Of a stretch of DNA of 63,911 bases, positions 1 to 7,708 are shown piece by piece. The notes beneath the pieces are model-generated. The model worked only from the letters and a program-made list of their open reading frames with translations. It searched no databases and had not been told where the DNA came from. Source of the DNA: Thiobacillus sp. UBA6205 (lineage in GTDB: Bacteria > Pseudomonadota > Gammaproteobacteria > Burkholderiales > Thiobacillaceae); assembly GCA_002421825.1 (NCBI GenBank), contig DISR01000061.1, positions 342-64,252 on the forward strand, written 5' to 3'. Each line of letters begins with the position of its first letter. Position 1 is the stretch's first letter. The position numbers and the translations under genes were made by a program.

Positions 1-1
1 G

Positions 2-424
2 TTCATCGCCAGCGGCGCCTTCCATTTGTCGCGCCCGTCCGACCTCATCCCCGAACTGCAAGGACGGCTGCCCATCCGCGTGGAACTGGGCCCGCTGTCG
101 GTGGAGGACTTCGAGCGCATCCTCACCAGCACCGATGCCTGCCTGTCCCGGCAATACCAGGCTTTGCTGCAAACCGAGGGGGTTACGCTCGACTTCGGCG
201 CCGACGGCATCCGCCGCATCGCCGAGATCGCCCATCAAGTCAACGAAAAAACCGAGAATATCGGCGCGCGCCGCCTGCACACCGTGATGGAGCGCCTGCT
301 CGAGGAAATCTCCTTCGAGGCCGCCAAGCGCGAAGGCCAGACCGTGACCATTGATGCCGACTACGTCAACGAGCGGCTGAACACGCTGGCGGCGGACGAG
401 GATCTTAGCCGCTACGTCTTGTAA
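2..424 (+). CDS. hslU: HslU, ATPase subunit of the HslUV protease (3' part only)
   Basis: The reading frame is open from the window edge, so this is the last 140 residues of the gene. HslU is the AAA+ unfoldase that feeds proteins into the HslV peptidase in the cytoplasm. The visible part starts at the end of the AAA core (GAFHLSRPSDLIPELQGR) and includes the sensor-2 region (ENIGARRLHTVMERLLEE). It ends with the short hydrophobic tail DLSRYVL, which in this family docks into HslV. The Walker motifs lie outside the window; hslV is normally just upstream. The TAA stop is followed almost directly by a purine-rich inverted repeat. Confidence 0.97.
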   Translation, partial: FIASGAFHLSRPSDLIPELQGRLPIRVELGPLSVEDFERILTSTDACLSRQYQALLQTEGVTLDFGADGIRRIAEIAHQVNEKTENIGARRLHTVMERLLEEISFEAAKREGQTVTIDADYVNERLNTLAADEDLSRYVL

Positions 425-425
425 A

Positions 426-534
426 AGTGAAGGGGGAAGGGGGGCCCACCCGGCGCTTCGCGCCACCCTCCCTGCCGGGAGGGTTTTACCCTTCCCCCTT
501 GAGCGCCGCAGGCGCGGTCCCTTCCCCCTTCACT
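426..534. repeat. Intergenic purine-rich inverted repeat (element A)
   Basis: A perfect 15-bp inverted repeat (agtgaagggggaagg at 426-440, its complement at 520-534) encloses further G/C-rich half-repeats, including another cttcccccttg unit at 491-501. It begins two bases after the hslU stop. The same 15-mer recurs at 53832-53846. It may act as a 3' hairpin for hslU mRNA, but there is no T-tract. I treat it as one of several look-alike repeat families in this window. Confidence 0.8.
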
Positions 535-641
535 ATCAAATAAACTGCCGCTATAAGCTCATAAAACCTCTCTAGGCTTGGCGCTGCGCCGGCGCGGTAA
601 ACTTGCGGGCTCATAGGAAATACAGCCCGGAGATGATGATC

Positions 642-2480
642 ATGGCCACCCGCGAAACCCTCAGCCCCAAAGAATCCGCATGCAGCAGCGGCGCCGACTA
701 TGCCGCGCTGGCATTGGAAGCCCTGCAGGAACCTGCTGACGCCGCCTATGCCAAGGAACTCGTCGACCGCGTCGCCGACGACTGCCAGTTCACCAAGGAC
801 CTCGCCGCCGTCGCCATCGTCTACAAGCAGTTGGGCGACCAGGCGCGTGCCGAGGAGCTTTTGCAGACCGCTGAAGACTACTGCATGTCCGGCGAGGAGC
901 AGGTCTATCTCGCCGAAGGCAAGATGAAGGTGCTGGGCGACCAGGCCGGCGCCGAGGCCGCGCTGGATCAGGCGCTGAAGGAAACCAACAACCTCGACCC
1001 ACTCATCGAACTGGGCCGCCAGGCCGCCAGCATGCTGGGCAACAGCGCCTTCGCCAAGAAAGTCTACGAGAAGGCCGAAGGCAAGATCGCCCGCGCCGTG
1101 GAATACGCCAAGCTTGCCGCCGCCGCGGTCGAGCACCTCAAGGACAAGGATTACGCCGGCGCCATCCTGGAAAAGGCCGCCGGCAAGCTCACCAATGTCG
1201 CCGACCTCCTGTCGCTGGCGGGCGAGACCGCCAAGACGCTGGGCGATCCGGCCAAGGCCAAGACCCTGTACCAGCGCGCGCTGGACGGCGCCGCCGATTT
1301 CAACGCGGTGAAGAGCCTGCTCGACGCCGCCCGCGCCATCGGCGAAACCGAATTCATGCAAGCTGTGCTGAAAAAGGGCGGCGAACTCGCTACCGCCACC
1401 GAGCAGTTCATCGACCTGGCGCGCGGCCTGAAGTCCACCGGCGACGCGGCGGGCGCAGCCAGCCTCATGGATCAGGCCGAGAACGCCGTGGCCTCCCTGG
1501 ATGAAATGAGCAAGGTGGTGGAAGCCGCCAAGACCGATTTCACCGACGATGCCGGGCGCTTGGCCCGTGTGCAGGCCAAGTACGAAAAGCGCGCCGCAAA
1601 CCAGGCCAAATACGTGGAATTCGGCAAGCAGGAAGACCTCGCCGACACCCCCAAGAAACTGTTCACCCTGGCCGACCAGGTCATGGCGGAACTCGAAGAC
1701 CCGTTCTATGCCGCCAAGCTGCTGGGCAAGGTGGAAGCCATGCTGGACGAAGGCGACTACCAGTTCCTGCGCTACCGCCCCCTGATCCTGGCCGTGGACA
1801 AGCACGTCAGCGACGCCGCCTGGGTCGCGCGCATGCTCGACGGCGCCGCCGCCAAATCCGGTGATTTCGTGTGGTTCAAGGAAGTCGTCAAGACCGCAGC
1901 CACCGCGCTGAAGAACAAGGAACTGGGCCGCGAGAAGGCGCGCGCCTACGTGCAGCAGCGCGAGGCCTCCATCAAGTCCGATCCCGACGCCGGCGTGTAC
2001 GACTACACCAAGCTCGCCGAACTGGTCATCGCCGACATCGGCGACACCGCCTGGGGCGCGCAGTTGCTTGGCGAAGCCAAGGCCAGGGCCAAGGACCATT
2101 ATGCGCTGGCCCACGTCGCCTCGCTCATGGCCAAGGGCGGCGATGCCGCCGGCGCCGAGGCGACCCTGATGCAGGCTGCCCAATCCTGCGGCAGTGCCGA
2201 CGGCTGCATCCAGCTGGTGACCCGCGTGAAGAACGCCGGTTTCGACGCCGTCCTCGTGCGCAAGGTCTACGAGGCCTGCGGTGCCACGCTCGCAAGCCCC
2301 GCAGACAAGCTGCGCTGGGCGGAAGGCATCGTCGACGAGCTCAAGGACAAGGCCTGGGCGAGCGAAGCCTATGCCGCAATCGAGGGCCTGTTCAGCGGAG
2401 AAGCCAGAGCGCGCTTCGACATTTCGCGCATGAACCGCGTGGGCGACGAGTTCTATCCCTACCGCAAACATGCGGCCTGA
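642..2480 (+). CDS. Large alpha-helical repeat protein, function unknown
   Basis: A 612-residue soluble protein with no signal peptide or membrane segment. It is built from many 30-35 residue helix pairs rich in Ala, Leu, Lys and Glu, with repeated LGD..A..L...A patterns (KQLGDQARAEELL, KVLGDQAGAEAAL, KTLGDPAKAKTLY) resembling TPR/SEL1-type solenoids. Such repeats usually mediate protein contacts. Three candidate ATGs occur in a row; ATG 642 is best spaced from the ggag at 629-632, while an upstream TTG at 603 has no good ribosome site. A 7-bp hairpin with a T-tract follows about 100 bases downstream, so it looks monocistronic. I do not recognise the gene. Confidence 0.85.
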   Translation: MATRETLSPKESACSSGADYAALALEALQEPADAAYAKELVDRVADDCQFTKDLAAVAIVYKQLGDQARAEELLQTAEDYCMSGEEQVYLAEGKMKVLGDQAGAEAALDQALKETNNLDPLIELGRQAASMLGNSAFAKKVYEKAEGKIARAVEYAKLAAAAVEHLKDKDYAGAILEKAAGKLTNVADLLSLAGETAKTLGDPAKAKTLYQRALDGAADFNAVKSLLDAARAIGETEFMQAVLKKGGELATATEQFIDLARGLKSTGDAAGAASLMDQAENAVASLDEMSKVVEAAKTDFTDDAGRLARVQAKYEKRAANQAKYVEFGKQEDLADTPKKLFTLADQVMAELEDPFYAAKLLGKVEAMLDEGDYQFLRYRPLILAVDKHVSDAAWVARMLDGAAAKSGDFVWFKEVVKTAATALKNKELGREKARAYVQQREASIKSDPDAGVYDYTKLAELVIADIGDTAWGAQLLGEAKARAKDHYALAHVASLMAKGGDAAGAEATLMQAAQSCGSADGCIQLVTRVKNAGFDAVLVRKVYEACGATLASPADKLRWAEGIVDELKDKAWASEAYAAIEGLFSGEARARFDISRMNRVGDEFYPYRKHAA

Positions 2481-2578
2481 CGGCCCGGCATGCGGCATCA
2501 TGTCGCATTGCCTGGAACGCGGCCTGCGTCCATTATTGCCTTGTGCATGAACAGCGTCATGCACCCCTTCCTTGACAT

Positions 2579-2605
2579 GTCCGCCCGCAAGGCGGACATT
2601 TTTTT
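2579..2605 (+). terminator. Rho-independent terminator after the helical-repeat gene
   Basis: A perfect 7-bp stem (gtccgcc 2579-2585 with ggcggac 2591-2597), 5-nt loop, then a run of seven T. It ends only 13 bases before the next start codon, so it may also shape the leader of the copper chaperone gene. Confidence 0.75.
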
Positions 2606-2618
2606 CGGAGAACCGCCG

Positions 2619-3083
2619 ATGAGAATGCCTGCCCTGCTCCTTGCCGTGCTGCTCGCCAGCCCCGCGCTGGCCGCCGACATCAAAGTTGAAAACGCCTGGA
2701 TACGCGAGCCCGCACCGGGCCAGGCCGTGCTGGGCGGATTCATGGATCTCACCAGCAATCAGGATGCCAGCCTGGTTCAGGCTGAAAGTCCGGCAGTGGC
2801 CAAGATCGAGCTGCATGAAATGAAAATGCAGGGAGACGTCATGCAGATGCGCGAAGTCAAGGCCATCGAACTGCCCAAGGGCAAGACCGTCAAGCTCGAG
2901 CCCGGCGGCCTGCATCTCATGCTCTTCCAGCCCAAGAAGCCGCTCAGGGCCGGCGACAAGGTGCCCTTTACGCTTACCGTCAAAAGCAGCGGCAAAATCG
3001 AAAAGCTCAATGCCACGGCGGAGGTCCGCTCCATGACCCCGCCCGTGCATGCCCCGATGCCCAGTCACGCTCACGCCCACTAG
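2619..3083 (+). CDS. Periplasmic copper chaperone PCu(A)C
   Basis: A 154-residue exported protein. PCu(A)C proteins carry Cu(I) in the periplasm and help load the CuA site of cytochrome c oxidase. The N-terminus is a clear signal peptide (MRMPALLLAVLLASPALAA). The family copper motif is present: His-Glu-Met (LHEMKMQ) near residue 67 and, about 40 residues later, GGLHLML. A short His/Met-rich tail (HAPMPSHAHAH) may add metal ligands. ATG 2619 was chosen because cggag lies eight bases upstream and the signal peptide starts there; the open frame extends further up without a ribosome site. Strong terminators lie on both sides, so it is a single-gene unit. Confidence 0.92.
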   Translation: MRMPALLLAVLLASPALAADIKVENAWIREPAPGQAVLGGFMDLTSNQDASLVQAESPAVAKIELHEMKMQGDVMQMREVKAIELPKGKTVKLEPGGLHLMLFQPKKPLRAGDKVPFTLTVKSSGKIEKLNATAEVRSMTPPVHAPMPSHAHAH

Positions 3084-3113
3084 ATCTCGCCCGTCCGGGC
3101 GAAGCGGGCCGGG

Positions 3114-3148
3114 AAAAAACAGCGCACCTGTCGGTGCGCTGTTTTTTT
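3114..3148. terminator. Bidirectional-type terminator after the copper chaperone gene
   Basis: A 9-bp stem (cagcgcacc 3120-3128 with ggtgcgctg 3133-3141), loop tgtc, seven T after and an A-tract before. Confidence 0.9.
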
Positions 3149-3294
3149 GTGCGCCCGCTCATTCGCTTGCATGGGGTTTCAAATAATTGAGATAAGATTG
3201 TCGCCACCAGCCGTATTGCCTGCCGGCGGCCTGGCGACATCGCCAGCCTCGCCCATATAACGGTTAATCGGCAGCAAACACCTCGACAAAAATC

Positions 3295-5481
3295 ATGGCA
3301 ATGAAAAACTCGCCTGGCGGAGACACGACGACTACTGCTGCAGCCAGCCCGGCCGAAGGCCATCGCCGGCACGATCCCTTACTGGAATGCCTGGTGGCGC
3401 TGACCCGATTGCACGGGCAGCCGCGCTCGCACGACGCCCTCACCGCCGGACTGCCGCTGGTCGACAACCGCCTCACCCCCTCCCTGTTCGCGCGTGCCGC
3501 GCGCCGCGCAGGACTCGCCAGCAAGCTTACCCGCCGCGCCATCGACAAAATCAATCCTGCACTGCTGCCTGCGGTGCTGCTCATGAAGGATCACAACGCC
3601 TGCCTGCTGGTCGGCTGGGAAAACGGCGGCAAAACCGCGCGGGTCATCCTGCCGGAACTGAACGAATCCGCCGTCAGCATGCCGCTGGGCGAGCTCGAAG
3701 CCGGCTACGACGGCATGGCGATCCTGGCCCACCCCCAGTACCACTTTGATTCGCGCGCACCCGAAGTCGGCAAGGTGCGGAACCGCCACTGGTTCTGGGG
3801 CGCGATGCTGGAAAATCTGCCGGTGTACCGCGATGTGCTGATGGCGGCGGCACTGATCAACGTGTTCGCGCTGGCATTGCCGCTGTTCACCATGAACGTG
3901 TACGACCGCGTGGTGCCCAACCAGGCGGTGGAAACCCTGTGGATGCTGGCCATCGGCCTGGCCATCATCCTTGCTGCCGATTTTGGGCTGCGCGTCATGC
4001 GCGGGTATTTCATCGACCTCGCGGGCAAGCGGGTGGATGTCGACCTGTCCACCCGCATCATGGAACACGTGCTCGGCATCCGCCTGGAAAACCGGCCCGT
4101 CTCGGTGGGCTCCTTCGCCGCCAACCTGCGTTCCTTCGAAGTGGTGCGCGATTTCATCACCTCGGCCACAGTCGTTGCGCTCATCGACCTGCCGTTTGCC
4201 ATCCTGTTCATCGCAGTCATGGCCTGGATCGACTGGCCCATGCTCATCCCGCCGCTGATCGGCATGCTGGTCGTTGGGAGCTACGGCTTCCTCATCCAGG
4301 GCAAGATGCACGAACTGGCGGAGTCCACCTACCGCGCCGGCGCCATGCGCAATGCCGGCCTGGTGGAAAGTCTGGTGGGCCTGGAAACCGTCAAGGCCAT
4401 CGGCGCCGAAGGCCCGATGCAGCGCAAATGGGAGCGCAGCGCGATCTACCTGGCCAAGGTTTCCGCGCAGTTGCGCCTTCTGGCGGCAACCAGCATCAAC
4501 AGCGCGATGTGGATGCAGCAGTTGGTCACCCTGAGCGTGCTCGTCATCGGCGTCTACCGCATCGGCAATGCCGAGCTGTCCATGGGCGGGCTCATCGCCT
4601 GCACCATGCTGGCCTCTCGCGCCATGGCCCCGTTCGGCCAGGTGGCGGGATTGCTGACCAATTATCACAACGCCACCACGGCACTGGATTCGCTCAACGG
4701 CGTCATGGACAAGGGCGTGGAACGCCCGATGGACGCCCAGTTCGTCAGCCGGCCGCATTTCAGGGGCGACATCGAATTCAAGGAAGTCGGCTTCGCCTAT
4801 CCGGGCAGCGAACTCGAATCCCTGCGCAACGTTTCGCTGCGCATCAAGGCAGGGGAAAAGGTGGGCATCATCGGCCGCGTCGGCTCGGGAAAATCGACCC
4901 TGCTCAAGCTCATCCTTGGCCTGTATCAGCCGAGTTCCGGCGCGGTGCGCGTGGACGGCGTCGACATCCGCCAGCTTGACCCCGCGGAACTGCGCCGCAA
5001 CATCGGCTACATCCCACAGGACGGCGTGCTGTTCTTCGGCAGCCTGCGCGAAAACATCGCCCTGGCGGCGCCGGTAGTATCCGATGCCCAGCTTCTGGCC
5101 GCGGCCGACATCGGCGGGCTTTCCGACATGATCAACACCCATCCGCGCGGCTTCGACATGCTCATCGGCGAGCGCGGCGAATCGCTGTCCGGCGGGCAGC
5201 GCCAGGGCGTAGCCATCGCGCGCGGCCTCATCAACGAACCCCCCATCGTGCTGCTGGACGAACCCACCAGTTCCATGGACCACAGCAGCGAAGAGCTCGT
5301 CAAAGCCAAGATGCGCCAGTTCTGCGCGCATCGTACTTTGCTCATCGTCACCCATCGCACCAGCCTGCTCGACCTGGTCGACCGCCTGATCGTGCTGGAC
5401 AACGGCAGAATCGTCGCCGACGGCCCGAAAGAACGCGTGGTGGAGGCGCTCAAGCAGGGTCGCATCGAGAAAGCCTCATGA
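3295..5481 (+). CDS. lapB: Type I secretion ABC transporter, LapB type
   Basis: A 728-residue inner-membrane exporter ATPase for the adhesin encoded downstream. Order of domains: N-terminal C39-like domain (about 20-140), transmembrane domain with several hydrophobic helices (about 175-450), then the nucleotide-binding domain with Walker A GRVGSGKST (about 527-535), signature LSGGQ (about 631), Walker B VLLDEPTSSMD (about 651) and a switch His in IVTHRTS. Where C39 peptidases have a catalytic His (HFVV) this protein reads ACLLV, so I infer a non-cleaving, substrate-recognition domain, as in LapB/HlyB. Its last codons overlap the next gene by four bases (ATGA), showing translational coupling. 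I see no convincing promoter in the 146 bases between the upstream terminator and the start. Confidence 0.93.
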   Translation: MAMKNSPGGDTTTTAAASPAEGHRRHDPLLECLVALTRLHGQPRSHDALTAGLPLVDNRLTPSLFARAARRAGLASKLTRRAIDKINPALLPAVLLMKDHNACLLVGWENGGKTARVILPELNESAVSMPLGELEAGYDGMAILAHPQYHFDSRAPEVGKVRNRHWFWGAMLENLPVYRDVLMAAALINVFALALPLFTMNVYDRVVPNQAVETLWMLAIGLAIILAADFGLRVMRGYFIDLAGKRVDVDLSTRIMEHVLGIRLENRPVSVGSFAANLRSFEVVRDFITSATVVALIDLPFAILFIAVMAWIDWPMLIPPLIGMLVVGSYGFLIQGKMHELAESTYRAGAMRNAGLVESLVGLETVKAIGAEGPMQRKWERSAIYLAKVSAQLRLLAATSINSAMWMQQLVTLSVLVIGVYRIGNAELSMGGLIACTMLASRAMAPFGQVAGLLTNYHNATTALDSLNGVMDKGVERPMDAQFVSRPHFRGDIEFKEVGFAYPGSELESLRNVSLRIKAGEKVGIIGRVGSGKSTLLKLILGLYQPSSGAVRVDGVDIRQLDPAELRRNIGYIPQDGVLFFGSLRENIALAAPVVSDAQLLAAADIGGLSDMINTHPRGFDMLIGERGESLSGGQRQGVAIARGLINEPPIVLLDEPTSSMDHSSEELVKAKMRQFCAHRTLLIVTHRTSLLDLVDRLIVLDNGRIVADGPKERVVEALKQGRIEKAS

Positions 5482-6887
5482 AGACGCGTGCGGAAAAAAT
5501 CATGGACGGTCTCAGCGCCGCCAACGAGAAGCGCTTCGGGCGCGACTTCATCGACCGCCTGTTTGCGCGCTGGATTCCGGAAAAAACCGACGAGGACCTG
5601 GACTGGGCCGCCGATGTCGAATGGGCGCAAATCCGGCAGGAACCCTTGCGCGCGCGCGCGGTGCTGCGCTGGATAGGCATCACGCTGCTCATCCTTTTGT
5701 TGTGGGCCACGTTTGCCAAGGTCGACGAAGTGACGCGCGGCGGCGCCAAGGTCACGCCATCCAAGCAAGTGCAGGTAATCCAGTCGGTGGACGGCGGCAT
5801 CGTCTCGGAAATCCTGGTGCACGAAGGCCAGATCGTGGAGCCGGGTCAACTGCTGTTCAGGATCGACGAAACCCGCTTCGTTTCCTCGCTGGCGGAAAAC
5901 CGCGCCCAGTACCTCGCCCTGCTCGCCAAGGCAGCGCGTTTGCGTGCGTTGGCCGAGGGCCGCGGATTCGTGGTGCCGCCTGAGGTCGGGAAAGAATCCC
6001 CCGCCCTGGCCGCACAGGAACTGAATCTCTACAACTCGCGGCGCATCGAACTCGAAACCCAGCTCAGCATCGCGCGCCAGCAATATGCGCAGCGCAGCCA
6101 GGAGTTGAACGAGATCAAAGTACGACGCGACCAGGCCGCCCAGGGCTATGACCTGACCGCCAGGGAACTCGCCGTCACCAAGCCGCTGGTCGGCGCAGGC
6201 GCGGTATCCGAAGTGGAAATGCTGCGCCTGGAACGCGACGTGTCGCGTTACCGCGGCGAGCGCGACCAGGCGGCAGCGCAGATCATCCGCGTGCAGTCCG
6301 CCATCGCCGAAGCCTCGCGCAAAATCCAGGAAGTGGAGATCAGCTTCCGCAATGAAGCCCGCGTGGAACTCGCCGACGTCATGGGCAAGCTGGGCAGCCT
6401 GTCCGCCGGCAGCTCGGCGCTGTCCGACCGGGTCAAGCACGCCGCCGTGAAATCGCCGGTCAAGGGCATCGTCAAGCGCCTTCTGGTCACCACCGTGGGC
6501 GGCGTGGTGCAGCCCGCGACCGAAATCGCCGAAATCGTTCCGCTCGAGGACGTCCTGTTGCTGGAGGTGCGCATCTCGCCGCGCGACATCGCTTTCCTCC
6601 ATCCCGGCCAGAAGGCGGTGGTGCGTTTCAGCGCGTACGACTTCGCCGTCTACGGCAGCCTGGATGCCGTGGTCGACCACATCGGCGCCGACACGGTCAC
6701 CGACGACGAAGGCAATTCCTTTTATCTGGTACGCGTACGCACTTTGAAATCCAGCCTGGGCGAGAACCTGCCCATCATCCCCGGCATGGTGGCGGAAGTC
6801 GACATCATGACCGGCAAGAAAACCGTGCTCTCCTATCTGCTGAAACCTATACTGAGAGCTCATGCCCATGCATTGACAGAGCGCTAG
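5478..6887 (+). CDS. lapC: Type I secretion membrane fusion protein, LapC/HlyD type
   Basis: A 469-residue periplasmic adaptor that links the LapB ATPase to the outer-membrane pore. A cytoplasmic N-terminus of about 60 residues is followed by one membrane helix (residues ~63-80, GITLLILLLWATFAKV). A lipoyl-like half (SVDGGIVSEILVHEGQIV), a long coiled coil (about 130-290, many Glu/Arg/Gln heptads), the second lipoyl half (VKSPVKGIVKRLLVTTVGGVV) and a beta-barrel/membrane-proximal domain complete the HlyD family layout. The start overlaps lapB. Twenty-seven bases separate it from the regulator gene. Confidence 0.93.
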   Translation: MKTRAEKIMDGLSAANEKRFGRDFIDRLFARWIPEKTDEDLDWAADVEWAQIRQEPLRARAVLRWIGITLLILLLWATFAKVDEVTRGGAKVTPSKQVQVIQSVDGGIVSEILVHEGQIVEPGQLLFRIDETRFVSSLAENRAQYLALLAKAARLRALAEGRGFVVPPEVGKESPALAAQELNLYNSRRIELETQLSIARQQYAQRSQELNEIKVRRDQAAQGYDLTARELAVTKPLVGAGAVSEVEMLRLERDVSRYRGERDQAAAQIIRVQSAIAEASRKIQEVEISFRNEARVELADVMGKLGSLSAGSSALSDRVKHAAVKSPVKGIVKRLLVTTVGGVVQPATEIAEIVPLEDVLLLEVRISPRDIAFLHPGQKAVVRFSAYDFAVYGSLDAVVDHIGADTVTDDEGNSFYLVRVRTLKSSLGENLPIIPGMVAEVDIMTGKKTVLSYLLKPILRAHAHALTER

Positions 6888-6914
6888 CACATCCGGATAT
6901 TAGGAACGCAGAAC

Positions 6915-7559
6915 ATGAAGCAGCACATTTTCCTGACCCGCCGCCCCGAAACCCTGCCCACCTGGAATGCGGCTTTCCCCAATGCGCGGCTGATGCCCTA
7001 CCCCACCTCCGACTCAGCGCTGGCCAAGTCCGGCGAAGCCATCATCTGGCTGCACATTGCCGGCGACAAGCCCGACCCGGCCTTGCTGGTCCAGGAATCC
7101 GCCCTGGCGGCGCCAGGCTGCGCCGTCGTCGTGCTTTCCAACGTGCCCAGTGACGAAGAAGGCCTGGCCGTGCTGGAGGCAGGCGCCGTCGGCTATACCA
7201 ATTCGCTGGCCGTGCCGGAAGTCTTGCGCCAGGTTGCCGCCGTGGTCGAAAACGGCGGACTCTGGGTTGGGCCCAGCCTGATGCAGCGCCTCATTGCGGG
7301 CATGGCCACGCGTTCCGGCCAGATTAACAATGGCCAGCTGGGCAAGCTCAGCGCACGCGAGCGGGAAGTCGCCCTCGCCGTCGCCGGCGGCGCCTCCAAC
7401 AAGGAAATCGCTCGCCGCCTGCAAATCAGCGAACGCACCGTCAAGGCGCACCTCACCGCCGCCTTCGAGCGCCTCGGCGTGCGCGACCGACTGCAGCTAT
7501 CCCTGCTCATCAACGGTTTGCCCAGCCCCGCCGCCGAGTTCCAGAAGACCGTCCATTAA
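6915..7559 (+). CDS. LuxR-family regulator with a degenerate receiver domain
   Basis: A 214-residue DNA-binding protein. The C-terminal LuxR/NarL helix-turn-helix is intact (LSAREREVALAVAGGASNKE, then ISERTVKAHLTAAFERLGV, about residues 142-195). The N-terminal 120 residues have the hydrophobic pattern of a CheY fold, but where the phospho-acceptor Asp should end strand 3 the sequence reads AIIWLHIAGDK, with no Asp in the expected place, and the acidic pair of strand 1 is also missing. I infer that it works without Asp phosphorylation. It sits between lapC and the adhesin gene and is the obvious candidate to control adhesin expression. Confidence 0.85.
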   Translation: MKQHIFLTRRPETLPTWNAAFPNARLMPYPTSDSALAKSGEAIIWLHIAGDKPDPALLVQESALAAPGCAVVVLSNVPSDEEGLAVLEAGAVGYTNSLAVPEVLRQVAAVVENGGLWVGPSLMQRLIAGMATRSGQINNGQLGKLSAREREVALAVAGGASNKEIARRLQISERTVKAHLTAAFERLGVRDRLQLSLLINGLPSPAAEFQKTVH

Positions 7560-7639
7560 GGCAAAGCCCTTGCGGCGGGGCGCAATTGATTTGGCCTACC
7601 TGCCCTTTGGTTCAATGGCAGTTTCCTCCGCGGGTATTA

Positions 7640-7653
7640 ACCTAGATTTAGGT
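7640..7653. promoter_or_regulatory. Candidate operator palindrome upstream of the adhesin
   Basis: accta (7640-7644) and taggt (7649-7653) flank a 4-base centre, in an AT-richer patch 56 bases before the adhesin start. The size is in the range of LuxR/NarL-type sites and the gene just upstream encodes such a regulator. Short palindromes occur by chance; no clear -35/-10 pair is visible. Confidence 0.3.
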
Positions 7654-7708
7654 AAACTTCATGCCCGGGTTCGGGCCGCAACGTTCAAGCCAGAGGAAGG
7701 TGAAAACC

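Noticed and set aside
486..3080. Very long open frame on the minus strand (864 codons) opposite the helical-repeat and copper chaperone genes
   Set aside because: It lies across two convincing plus-strand genes and their terminator, and its product is Gly/His/Ala-rich low-complexity sequence. This is an effect of high G+C third positions.
3295..3720. Active C39 peptidase in the secretion ATPase
   Set aside because: The position of the catalytic His is not conserved, and the substrate has no double-Gly leader, so a non-cleaving C39-like domain is more likely.
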